This document shows positions 44,872 through 54,544 of a stretch of DNA of 64,000 nt, piece by piece. The translations under genes were made by a program, and so were the position numbers. A model generated the notes under the pieces. The model saw only the letters and a program-made list of their open reading frames with translations, searched no databases and had not been told where the DNA came from. The stretch spans positions 496,001 through 560,000 of the forward strand of contig CAVXSP010000001.1 in NCBI GenBank assembly GCA_963764505.1, written 5' to 3'. Each line of letters starts with the position of its first letter. The first letter of the stretch is position 1. This stretch comes from CAVXSP01 sp963764505. GTDB taxonomy: Bacteria > Acidobacteriota > Vicinamibacteria > Vicinamibacterales > SCN-69-37.

Positions 44872-46124
44872 ATGTCGATCAACATCGTCGTCCCGGAAAT
44901 GGGTGAGTCGATCGTCGATGCGCGCGTCGCCAGATGGCTGAAGCACGAAGGCGACGCGGTGGATGCCGGCGACGCGCTGGTGGAGCTGGAGACCGACAAG
45001 GTGGACGTCGAGGTGTCGGCGCCCAGGGCCGGGGTCCTGGCGAAGATCGCGCACGACACGGGCGCGGACGTGAAGATCGGGGACGTGTTGGGGACGATTG
45101 ACGAGGGTGCGCACAAGAGTGCGCACGGGGGTGCGGACAAAGGTGCGGACGAAGGTGCGGACACGGGTGCCCCACCTTCGTCGTCGACCGACGTCGCCGC
45201 CACCCCCTCGGCCCGCCGCGCCGCCCGCGAACAGAATGTCGACCTCGGCACGGTGAAGCCCGAAGGCCGCCGGGTCACGAAACAGGACGTCACGCGAACG
45301 TCCGCGCCTCCGCCGGCACCGTCGCCCGCCCCGTCGTCCGCACCCCCGTCCGCACCTTCGTCCGCACCGTCGTCCGCACCCCCGTCCGCACGTCGTCCGC
45401 ACGTTCGTCCGCACCTTCGTCCGCACGTCCGTCAGAGCGCCTCCGCATGTCGAAGCGGCGCGCCACGATTGCCCGCCGGCTCGTCGAGGCCCAGCAGACG
45501 GCGGCGATGTTGACGACCTTCAACGAGGTCGACATGGCGGCGGTCATGGCGCTGCGAGAGCGCCAGAAGCAGAGCTTCAAGGAGAAATGGGGGGTCGGTC
45601 TCGGAATCGCCTCGTTCTTCGTCAAGGCGGCGATTGCCGCGCTCCGCGCGTTCCCGCGGCTCAACGCCGAGATCCAGGGCGACGAGATGGTGCTGAAGCA
45701 CTACTTCGACATCGGCGTTGCGGTCGGCGCCGCCGAAGGGCTCGTCGTGCCGGTGCTGAGGGATGCCGATCGGCTGACGTTTGCCGAAATCGAGTCGCGC
45801 ATCCGCGACTTCGCCAAGCGCGCCGGCGACGGCACGCTGACGCTCGAGGACCTGCGGGGCGGCACGTTCTCGATCACCAACGGCGGCGTCTTCGGCTCGC
45901 TGATGAGCACGCCGATCCTCAACCCGCCGCAGGTCGGGATCCTCGGGCTCCACGCCATCAAGGAACGCCCCGTCGGGCTCGCCGGGCAGATCGTGCTGCG
46001 GCCGATGATGTACGTCGCGCTCACCTACGATCATCGGATCGTCGACGGCGCCGAGGCGGTGCAGTTCCTCGCGAAGGTCAAGTCGCTCGTCGAGGATCCG
46101 GGCGTCCTGCTGATCGAATCGTGA
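44872..46124 (+). CDS. sucB: 2-oxoglutarate dehydrogenase E2 (dihydrolipoyl succinyltransferase), one frameshift in a linker repeat
   Basis: Lipoyl domain at residues 1-76 (lipoylation lysine in VELETDKVDVEVSAP), first linker, peripheral-subunit-binding domain (AARREQ-type: ARRAAREQNVDLG), second linker, then catalytic domain from MSKRRATIARRLVEAQQTAA to the active-site HxxxDG in LTYDHRIVDGAEAV. The frame changes in the second linker at about 45391: 12-base units are interrupted by an 11-base unit, i.e. one base is missing. Outside this array the coding is intact. It transfers succinyl groups to CoA in the TCA complex with sucA. No E3 (lpd) is in the window. Confidence 0.9.
45105..45170. repeat. 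12-base tandem repeat (GGTGCGGACGAA-type) in the first sucB linker
   Basis: About five 12-base units of consensus GGTGCGSACRAR encode the Gly-Ala-Asp/His-Lys-rich first linker of sucB. The same unit occurs in reverse complement in the second linker at 45332-45432. Confidence 0.85.
45332..45432. repeat. Reverse-complement copy of the 12-base repeat in the second sucB linker
   Basis: About eight 12-base units (GTCCGCACCTTC and variants such as GTCCGCACCCCC) encode the Ser-Ala-Pro linker. The unit is the reverse complement of the first-linker unit. One unit near 45385-45396 is 11 bases long and causes the sucB frame break. Confidence 0.85.
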
Positions 46125-46289
46125 GCCGCCCGGCCGGCGACAACGACCGCCCGACTTCCGCCGGCCGTGCGCCGGCGCGGATCGAGACCGTGCGCCCGAT
46201 CCTCGCGGCGCCTCGCGGCCTCTACGCGTTCCCGCGTCCCACTGGCCCCGGACGCCTCCGCCAGAGCATCATGACGTGGAGAGGTGTCG

Positions 46290-46790
46290 ATGATGGAATC
46301 CGAGTTCCTGAAGGATGTTCTGCTCCAGATGCGCCGGCTGAAGGATCAGGCGGACAGGGCGGCGGCGCAGATTGGCGACGAGGCGTTCTTTGCCACGATC
46401 GATCCCGACGCGAACAGCATCGCCGTCATCATGAAGCACGTCGCGGGGAACATGCGGTCGCGGTGGACCGACTTTCTCTCCGCCGACGGCGAGAAGCCGG
46501 ACCGCCAGCGGGACTCGGAGTTCGAAATGGAGGCCGCCGACACTCGCGCGGCGGTCGAGCGTCTGTGGAACGCCGCCTGGGATCTGACGCTGAACACGAT
46601 CGCGGAGTTGACGCCGGCCGACCTCGGCAGGACCGTGCGGATCCGGGGAGAGGCGCTCGGCGTCGTGCACGCCATCAACCGCCAGATGACGCACTACGCG
46701 GAGCATGCCGGCCAGATCGTCCTCCTCGCGAAGCATTTCGCGGGTCCGAACTGGCAGACGCTCAGCATCGCGAAGCGCAAGCGGCCGTGA
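46290..46790 (+). CDS. DUF1572 / DinB-like four-helix protein
   Basis: A 166-residue soluble protein of the DinB/DUF1572 damage-inducible superfamily: ESEFLKDVLLQMRRLKDQAD, a first metal-ligand His in VIMKHVAGNMRSRWTDFLS, and a later His pair in INRQMTHYAEHAGQIVLLAKH. These are metal-binding helical bundles, often with thiol-transferase roles. The GTG at 46284 two codons upstream is an alternative start. It is not homologous to DNA polymerase IV despite the name. Confidence 0.85.
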   Translation: MMESEFLKDVLLQMRRLKDQADRAAAQIGDEAFFATIDPDANSIAVIMKHVAGNMRSRWTDFLSADGEKPDRQRDSEFEMEAADTRAAVERLWNAAWDLTLNTIAELTPADLGRTVRIRGEALGVVHAINRQMTHYAEHAGQIVLLAKHFAGPNWQTLSIAKRKRP

Positions 46791-46835
46791 CGCGCCTTGC
46801 CTCCGGCTCGCCGACACGCAATAGTTAGGCTCGGC

Positions 46836-47705
46836 ATGAGGCCTCGACCCGTCCTCGTCCTGCTGGCCGTCCTCGCGTCCGGGGCCGGGCTCGTCGCCTC
46901 GACCGCAGCGCGGCCGCGGCAGCCCGACGTCGTGTTCTGGGACGACTTCAGTGGGCCTGCGCTCGACCGCTCCAAATGGGGCGTCATCGTCACCGGACGG
47001 ACGGTCAACAACGAGCAGCAGGCGTACGTCGATTCGCCGGAGACGATCTACCTCGCACAGGGAGCGCAGGCGGCGGGTGCAGAGAATGGCGCCCTGGTCA
47101 TTCACCCGCGCTTCTCCGAAGGGTTCACGTCTGCGGAGGGGCGGAGCTACGACTTCATCTCGGGCCGGCTCGAAGGGCGCGGCAAGGTCGAGTTCACCTA
47201 CGGCACCGTCGCGGCGCGCATCCGGATGACGCCAGGGCCTGGGCTGTGGCCCGCGTTCTGGACGCTCGGCACGGGCCGGTGGCCGGACACGGGCGAGATG
47301 GACGTGATGGAGAACGTGGGCGAGCCCGACTGGACCAGCGTCGCGCTCCACGGGCCGGGGTACTCGGGCGGCACGCCGCTCGTCCGGCGCTGTTCGCTGC
47401 CCCAGGGGCAGACGATCGCCGGCTGGCACGTCTACTCGATGGATTGGACCACGGATTCCTTCGTCTTCAAGGTGGACGACGTGCCCGTGTACGACGTCAG
47501 CCGGACGATGGTGGAGCAGTACGGGCGATGGGCGTACGACACGCCGAAGTTCCTGATCCTCAACGTGGCGATAGGCGGCAACTACCCGCAGGCGGTGAAT
47601 CACGCCCAGACGCCGTATCCGGGGCTGCCCTCGCCGACCGTCGATCTGATCAAGCGTGGCGGAGCGACGATGATGGTCGACTGGGTACGGGTGACGCGGA
47701 AGTGA
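46836..47705 (+). CDS. Exported glycoside hydrolase family 16 protein
   Basis: A 289-residue protein with a signal (VLVLLAVLASGAGLVASTAA) and a GH16 jelly-roll. The catalytic signature is GEMDVMEN, with Glu154 as nucleophile, Asp156 and Glu159 as acid/base. WPAFWTLGTGRWPDTG and the late FLILNVAIGGNYPQAV are typical. It is likely a secreted beta-1,3- or mixed-linkage glucanase or similar; the exact linkage cannot be told. Stop overlaps the GTG region of the next gene by a few bases. Confidence 0.92.
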   Translation: MRPRPVLVLLAVLASGAGLVASTAARPRQPDVVFWDDFSGPALDRSKWGVIVTGRTVNNEQQAYVDSPETIYLAQGAQAAGAENGALVIHPRFSEGFTSAEGRSYDFISGRLEGRGKVEFTYGTVAARIRMTPGPGLWPAFWTLGTGRWPDTGEMDVMENVGEPDWTSVALHGPGYSGGTPLVRRCSLPQGQTIAGWHVYSMDWTTDSFVFKVDDVPVYDVSRTMVEQYGRWAYDTPKFLILNVAIGGNYPQAVNHAQTPYPGLPSPTVDLIKRGGATMMVDWVRVTRK

Positions 47706-47716
47706 GGCGGCTCGCG

Positions 47717-48129
47717 ATGGGATGGCGGCGTCGGGTCGGACCTGCGGTGGCCGCGCTCGCGCTCGGCGCGGCCGCGGCGTGCGCGGATCGGCTGCCCGAT
47801 CAGGATCGCCGCATCCTCGCCGCCCCGCCGCAGGCGAAGCTCTCGACGGACATTCTCTGGTCCGACTACCAGGCCGATCGCGGCGCGGCGGACAGGAGAT
47901 ACCGGGGCAAGGTCGTCGAAGTGAGCGGCAAGGTCTCGAGCGTCTCCCAGGATCCGGCGCGCATCGTCTTCCTCCAGCAGGAGCAGCCGCCGGCCGGCGT
48001 CGAGGCGCGGCTGCTGGACGACCGGGCCGCCGCGACGCTTGCCGCTGCGAGCGTCGGCCAGCGGCTGACGCTGCGCTGCTTCTGCGAGGGCGTCGCGACG
48101 AACGTGGTCCTGAAGAGCTGTATCAAGCC

Positions 48130-48133
<4 letters not shown>
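47717..48133 (+). CDS. OB-fold putative lipoprotein (tRNA_anti-like)
   Basis: A 138-residue exported protein with signal (VGPAVAALALGAAAAC) ending in a likely lipobox, then an OB-fold domain containing VVEVSGKVSSVSQDPARIVF and GQRLTLRCFCEGVATNVVL. Such tRNA_anti-like domains may bind small molecules or nucleic acids; function unknown. ATG 47717 places the signal at the N-terminus; GTG 47702 is an alternative overlapping the GH16 stop. Stop overlaps the parE GTG. Confidence 0.65.
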
Positions 48134-50067
<1,934 letters not shown>

Positions 50068-50422
50068 ACTGACGGACGTCGTCCTGAGCTACGCTCGTCG
50101 TCCTGAACTGACGAACGTCGTCCGGCGGTGATGGGCATCGTCCGGGACTCTTGCGCCTTGCCCTCCACCAGTTTCGACTGTTTGCAGCACGTGTCTTGGC
50201 GCTGCTGCAGGGCTCGGTCTACAAGTCCTCATGCAGGACGTGCCGTTCGGAGGCATCGAGATCCTTCACGCGCACGAACCGATCTGATTGCGGCGGATGT
50301 CGGTGCGGAGGATCCAGGTCTAGTGCCTCATCGCGCGCCTCCCTTCCAGACGTGATGCGGGACGGTCATTAGGAAGGTCAACTGAACGAACATTGCACGC
50401 GTCTTTCAATGGCGACGCGCGT
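50068..50422. other. Non-coding stretch at the left border of the accessory island
   Basis: No convincing gene. Short direct repeats containing CGTCGTCCTGA occur at about 50076-50130, straight after the parE stop. Base composition falls below that of the flanking core genes from here. It marks the left boundary of the integron-related island. Confidence 0.5.
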
Positions 50423-50714
50423 GAACGGAGCGAGCTGGACACGGTGGCGCGCGCCAGAACTCCGGAGCGGCTGCCCGTCGTCCTGACGAGCGCCGAGGTG
50501 CGGCAGGTCCTCGAACGGCTGGGCCGGAGATCCGCGCTGGGGACCGCTGTGCCGATTCCACCTGCACGAGGCCGTGGTGCAGCGGGACGTCACGCGCGCC
50601 GTGCGAGCGGCCGGTCTCGCCAAGCGGGTCAGTTGCCACACGTTCCGGCACTCGTTCGCGACGCACCTGCTCGAGGACGGCTACGACCTCCGGACGATCC
50701 ACGATCTGTTGGGG
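50423..50714 (+). pseudogene. Decayed integron-type tyrosine recombinase (IntI) relic
   Basis: Two fragments in different frames read like a class-type integron integrase. Near 50456-50527: RTPERLPVVLTSAEVRQVLE. Near 50559-50714: HLHEAVVQRDVTRAVRAAGL then VSCHTFRHSFATHLLEDGYD and LRTIHDLLG. About 100 residues of the catalytic core between them are missing, and the C-terminus with the nucleophilic Tyr is lost. HTFRHSF retains the HxxR box. Clearly non-functional. It lies on the same strand as the cassette-like genes to its right. Confidence 0.75.
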
Positions 50715-50889
50715 CCTGCAGACGTCACGTTCGTGTTATCTTCTGTGTTTTCGGAGCCTTGCCAGGACGCCTTGCGGGTGCCGGGCCGATTTAGGCTGCG
50801 AAATCTCGCAGGGAATACCACCCCTCCTGCAGGTCCAATACTCGTTAGCCCGCATACTCGAAATACCGATCATCGTGTGAAATCGCGCT

Positions 50890-51489
50890 GTGTGCTGGGA
50901 CGCCATCGTTGATCTCTACGAGCGCCACGCTCAGGAGTACGATCGAGATCGTGGCCGGAGGCTTCACGAGAAAGCCTGGCTCGATAGATTTCTCGATCAT
51001 GTCCGACCCGCTGGTGTCGTTCTGGATATTGGGTGCGGCATGGCGGAGCCGATCGCACGGTATGTCCTTGAAGCCGGCTTCGGGGTCGTTGGCATCGACT
51101 CGTCCCGATCCCTGATCGAGATGTGCCGCGCCCGGTTTCCCCGCTCAGAGTGGCTCGTTGCCGATATGCGTCGATTGCGGCTCGAGCGGCGCTTTGACGG
51201 TCTCCTGGCGTGGGACAGCTTCTTTCATCTGCACATGGATGACCAGCGCGCAATGTTTCCCCGGTTTGCGGCTCACGCGTTGCCAGGGGCTCCCCTGATG
51301 TTTACGGCCGGTCCCTCACACGGGGAGGCTATAGGCTCATACCGTGGCGAGCCGCTCTACCATGGAAGCCTCGACCCTTCGGAGTACGAGGGATTGCTGT
51401 CTGCGAACGGCTTTGCGGTCCTCTCGTACGTCGCTGAAGATCGGGAGTGCGGCGACCATACCGTGTGGCTGACGAAGTGCGTGCGGTGA
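50890..51489 (+). CDS. Class I SAM-dependent methyltransferase, cassette-like
   Basis: A 199-residue methyltransferase with motif I VVLDIGCGMAEPIARYVLEA and a Trp/His-rich second half (LLAWDSFFHLHMDDQRAMF). Lower G+C than the core genes, consistent with transfer. No close functional assignment; substrates of such proteins range from small molecules to toxins and lipids. It starts at GTG 50890, soon after the integrase relic, and ends against the IS481-type end at 51494. Confidence 0.7.
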   Translation: MCWDAIVDLYERHAQEYDRDRGRRLHEKAWLDRFLDHVRPAGVVLDIGCGMAEPIARYVLEAGFGVVGIDSSRSLIEMCRARFPRSEWLVADMRRLRLERRFDGLLAWDSFFHLHMDDQRAMFPRFAAHALPGAPLMFTAGPSHGEAIGSYRGEPLYHGSLDPSEYEGLLSANGFAVLSYVAEDRECGDHTVWLTKCVR

Positions 51490-51493
51490 GCGG

Positions 51494-52225
51494 CCGGGGA
51501 GATAGGTAACAGATCAGTCCGGGGACATGGGTAACACGGTGTGGTCCTCCCACGGCCTGTGGGCGGCGGGGAGCGCACGCTCTCCAGTGCGATCCCCGCC
51601 GCCTACAGGGCAGCCGCCGGTGCGCCGGCGAGCGGTGGCGACGGTCGCCGGACGCTTCGCCCCTTGTGATCTTCGATCCGGAGAATTCGTTCGTCCATCC
51701 GCCCGAGCTTGGTCGGTCCGAAGTCTACGTCCCACAGCCCATCGCCCACTTCTTCGAGGCCGACGGATTCGCCGGCCAGCGTGTGCGTGACGCAGATCCA
51801 GCGCTTCTTCCAGCGAATCCCGCTGTTGCGACTGACGAGCCGGACTTCAAAGTGTCCAGGGTATTCGAGGGGGACGAGCCGCCGCGGCAGCTCCCGCCCT
51901 GACGGTTGATAGCGGGAGGCGGGCGTCTCCTGATCCAGCGCTTCGTGCGGGCGTTCGTCGTTGTACTCGTGCCGGAACCGGTTGAAGCGGACTTGTTGCG
52001 CTTGAAGATTCGCGCTCGGCGGACGCGTGGCCTCCGCCTTGAGCGTCCGGTGCATGCGCTCATGGCGCCCGTTCTGCTGGGGGGACGAGGGGGCGATCAG
52101 CTCGGGGAGAATTCCGAGCCGAATCCACCAGACCGACAATGTGGACAAGCGGCCGAGCGCGGTGGTCGCAAACGGCACGCCGTTGTCGGTCCGGATGATC
52201 TCCGGCAAGCCGTACGCCTGGCGTT
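51494..52225 (-). mobile_element. IS481-family insertion sequence fragment
   Basis: Two direct copies of CCGGGGANATRGGTAACA (51494-51511 and 51519-51536) form the typical repeat-bearing end of an IS481-like element. The transposase fragment (51603-52225, minus) reads GLPEIIRTDNGVPFATTALG, PSSPQQNGRHERMHRTLKAE and FNRFRHEYNDERPHEALDQE, i.e. the C-terminal half of the DDE catalytic core with its Asp and Glu. The N-terminal half and the other IS end are absent, so it cannot move by itself. Confidence 0.75.
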
Positions 52226-52237
52226 GGGCTGACGCCA

Positions 52238-52549
52238 TCAGACTCGCGAGAACCAGTAGCCTGGACGGCGACGGTCGTGGGCAAATGCGAGGATCCGGAT
52301 GACGCCCGCCCACTCAAGGTAGACGATGTGGTACGGAAATCGTGTGATCGGGAACCGCCGCGCCGGGACATCATGCGGAACGCCAGGCACGACCCGCCCG
52401 ATGTTTGGCCACCTTGTGATCTGTTCGAGAGCAGCATCGACGGCCTCGACGAAGTCGACGCCAAGACCCGATCGCTGACCACTGTACCAGACGGCGGCGT
52501 CTTCGAGTTCGGCGGAGGCTTCCGGCTCCGGCCGGAAGATCGGGTTCAC
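52238..52549 (-). CDS. RelE/ParE-family toxin
   Basis: A 103-residue ParE/RelE-type toxin: PIFRPEPEASAELEDAAVWY, GQRSGLGVDFVEAVDAALEQ and the C-terminal VYLEWAGVIRILAFAHDRRR. Such toxins act on gyrase or ribosome-bound mRNA. It starts at GTG 52549, overlapping the antitoxin stop in the usual TA order. Oriented opposite to the cassette attC site, so probably expressed from its own promoter. Confidence 0.82.
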   Translation of the reverse strand: MNPIFRPEPEASAELEDAAVWYSGQRSGLGVDFVEAVDAALEQITRWPNIGRVVPGVPHDVPARRFPITRFPYHIVYLEWAGVIRILAFAHDRRRPGYWFSRV

Positions 52550-52791
52550 CGCTCGGTGAGCCTCTGCATGAGGCGCGCGCGCACCTCGTCCCAAGGCTCG
52601 CCGGTCGATTCGCCGCTCATGACGCGTCGCGCCCGGCGTTCGATCTCCCGGGCCCAAGCCGCTTCAACTTCGGCGGGATCTTCCACTGGAGCCTCGTCGA
52701 GGCTCGCGAGCAGTTCGGCGGCCACATCTGCCCGCTCCTCGGCAGGCAACATGAGAGCCTCGCGCAGGAGAGCTTGCGCTCGAGACGTCAC
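52546..52791 (-). CDS. Addiction-module antitoxin component
   Basis: An 81-residue acidic protein of the TIGR02574-like antitoxin family: TSRAQALLREALMLPAEERA and VAAELLASLDEAPVEDPAEV, then EAAWAREIERRARRVMSGES. It precedes and overlaps the ParE toxin by four bases. Its start lies 27 bases from the attC site at 52818, which fits carriage of the pair in a gene cassette. Confidence 0.8.
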   Translation of the reverse strand: MTSRAQALLREALMLPAEERADVAAELLASLDEAPVEDPAEVEAAWAREIERRARRVMSGESTGEPWDEVRARLMQRLTER

Positions 52792-52817
52792 ATCGCCATT
52801 CTAGACGCCGGCAGGCA

Positions 52818-52893
52818 GCCCAACAAGCGGCTGCACCCGACGGCCGCCTGTCGAGAGCGGCGCGCGGCCGCGGGTAAGCCGCAGGCGTTGATA
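52818..52893 (+). other. attC-like integron recombination site
   Basis: A 76-base imperfect palindrome. R'' box GCCCAAC (52818-52824) matches RYYYAAC; R' box GTTGATA (52887-52893) differs slightly from GTTRRRY. Arms pair as AAC/GTT, GCGGCT (52827-52832) with AGCCGC (52877-52882), ACCCG (52835-52839) with CGGGT (52871-52875), and CGGCCGC (52841-52847) with GCGGCCG (52864-52870). An extrahelical A at 52840 on one arm is typical of attC strand choice. Core AACAAGCGGCTGCA resembles known attC starts. Confidence 0.7.
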
Positions 52894-53072
52894 TGACGGT
52901 GACGACGATCTCGTCCCGGTGCGGTCGGTCAGTTTGCCCGCATCTCGACGCGATGCCTAACCTGGAGCCGTCGGCGCGGAACTGGCGCTGGCGCGCCGCG
53001 GCTCAGCGCGATCGGTTGGGCGGCCAGATCGTTCGGCAGGGGTTCTCGGCCATTTGCTGCTGAGGTGCGAGC

Positions 53073-53780
53073 GTGGCCCATGACGACTGGATACAGGATC
53101 GGATAACCGGATTCTGGAATACGATCGCAGCCGGGTACGAGGCGCACGAAGGCAACGTGGCCGCTCTCGGGAGCGATGAGTACAAGGCTTGGGTCGAAGC
53201 GCTTCGTGACCTGCTCCCGCCAGCGCCCGCAGACGTCCTGGACGTCGGGACAGGCACGGGATTCGTGGCGCTGATCGCGGCCGAGCTGGGGCATCGAGTC
53301 GTCGGTACCGACCTCTCCGCGGCGATGCTGGCTGAGGCGCGACGCGAAGCCCGCCAGCGCGGCGTACAGGTGACGTTCGAGTCAGGTGATGCCGTCGGGC
53401 CGGAGTTTCCGGCGGAGAGCGTCGACGCGATCGTCGCCAGGCATCTTCTTTGGACCCTGCGCGAGCCCGAGCAGGCATTCCGGAATTGGCGGGCACTACT
53501 GCGGCCCGACGGCCGGGTCGTCGCGATCGATGGACATTGGTTTGGTGGCGGAGATGATTCGGACGACTCCGACACCCCCGAACTGTTCCGTCGCCACTAC
53601 ACACGAGACACCCGCTCAGTACTTCCCCTGATGAAGGCGAGCGAACCGCGGCCAGCTGTCGAGTTGTTCCGGCGCGCCGGATTCGCGGCGGTCGAGCTGG
53701 GCTACTTGACGACGGTGCACGCTCTGGCGGAGCATCCGCCGAGCGAGGATCCGTGGTTCGTTGTCGTCGCGAAACGCTGA
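53073..53780 (+). CDS. Class I SAM-dependent methyltransferase, cassette-like
   Basis: A 235-residue protein with motif I VLDVGTGTGFVALIAAELGH, acidic VVGTDLSAAM, and VDAIVARHLLWTLREPEQAF as motif II/III, all as in UbiE/SmtA-type methyltransferases. A Gly/Asp-rich loop (GGGDDSDDSD) is unusual. It lies just after the attC site, the position of a cassette gene. No substrate is predictable. A following attC was not found. Confidence 0.75.
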   Translation: MAHDDWIQDRITGFWNTIAAGYEAHEGNVAALGSDEYKAWVEALRDLLPPAPADVLDVGTGTGFVALIAAELGHRVVGTDLSAAMLAEARREARQRGVQVTFESGDAVGPEFPAESVDAIVARHLLWTLREPEQAFRNWRALLRPDGRVVAIDGHWFGGGDDSDDSDTPELFRRHYTRDTRSVLPLMKASEPRPAVELFRRAGFAAVELGYLTTVHALAEHPPSEDPWFVVVAKR

Positions 53781-53824
53781 CGCAGCGATGAGACGATCGT
53801 GGACCGGGCGACGTCGGTAAAGAA

Positions 53825-53988
53825 GTGATCTACGGATCGATCGCATCCGATTACGCAAGTCACCGGCTCGCTCACGCCGGAGTGGCCAGGACCCTGCTCG
53901 AATTCGTTTCAACTCGGCCCGAAATGGCGGTTCTGGAAATCGGTTGCGGAACCGGCAATCATTCAGGAGCGCTGCTTGGTCGGGCGCC
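53825..53988 (+). pseudogene. Truncated methyltransferase N-terminus
   Basis: Reads IYGSIASDYASHRLAHAGVA and MAVLEIGCGTGNHSGALL, the first about 55 residues of a class I methyltransferase up to SAM motif I, then loses similarity. The frame happens to run without a stop into trmO. Confidence 0.65.
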
Positions 53989-54058
53989 CTGCCAGTGCGT
54001 AGAGGCGCGGGCCGACCGTCCGAGTTGGAGTAGGCATCTGACGACGGAGGGGAGCAAC

Positions 54059-54523
54059 GTGCCGGAGCCGCTTGTGCCTTCATTCCGACCGATCGGGTTC
54101 GTCCGCAGTCCCTACGACGAGACCAGCCAGATTCCGAAAGGCGCCGGCGCGGAGCACCACGCCGAAGGGGCACTGGAGGTGCGGCCCGAGTTCGAGGCGG
54201 GCCTCGCCGATATCGACGGGTTCTCGCATCTGTACGTGATCTGGATCTTCGACCGCGCCGGAGCCGCCGAACTGACGGGGACTCCGCCCACCGACGATCG
54301 TCCGCACGGCGTGTTCGCGACACGGTCGCCACGTCGTCCCAACCCGATCGGGCTGACCGTGGTGGAACTGATCCGCCGCGAGGGAAGTCGGCTCCTGGTC
54401 CGTGGTGTCGACATGCTCGACCGGACGCCGATCCTCGACATCAAGCCGTATCTCAGCAGCGTTCCCGAGGATCGACTGAAGCGCGGCTGGCTGGCCGAAG
54501 CCGAGGCGCGCCGCGCGCGATAG
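54059..54523 (+). CDS. trmO: tRNA N6-methyltransferase TrmO-like protein (TsaA)
   Basis: A 154-residue TrmO/TsaA-family protein: FRPIGFVRSPYDETSQIPKG, FSHLYVIWIFDRAG, the SAM-binding-core FATRSPRRPNPIGLTVVEL, and ILDIKPYLSSVPEDRLKRGW. It methylates N6-threonylcarbamoyladenosine in tRNA. GTG 54059 is chosen because GGAGGGGAG precedes it; the frame is open upstream into a methyltransferase fragment, which should not be counted as part of it. It marks the right edge of the island. Confidence 0.92.
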   Translation: MPEPLVPSFRPIGFVRSPYDETSQIPKGAGAEHHAEGALEVRPEFEAGLADIDGFSHLYVIWIFDRAGAAELTGTPPTDDRPHGVFATRSPRRPNPIGLTVVELIRREGSRLLVRGVDMLDRTPILDIKPYLSSVPEDRLKRGWLAEAEARRAR

Positions 54524-54544
54524 CGCCTGGCCTATGATCGGCAC

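Noticed and set aside
46824..46830. attC core GTTAGGC upstream of the GH16 gene
   Set aside because: No matching R'' box or folding arms nearby; a 7-base match is expected by chance.
50796..50811. Rho-independent terminator or attI hairpin at CTGCGA-AATC-TCGCAG
   Set aside because: Stem is only 6 bases with no T-run following, and no integron core site adjoins it.
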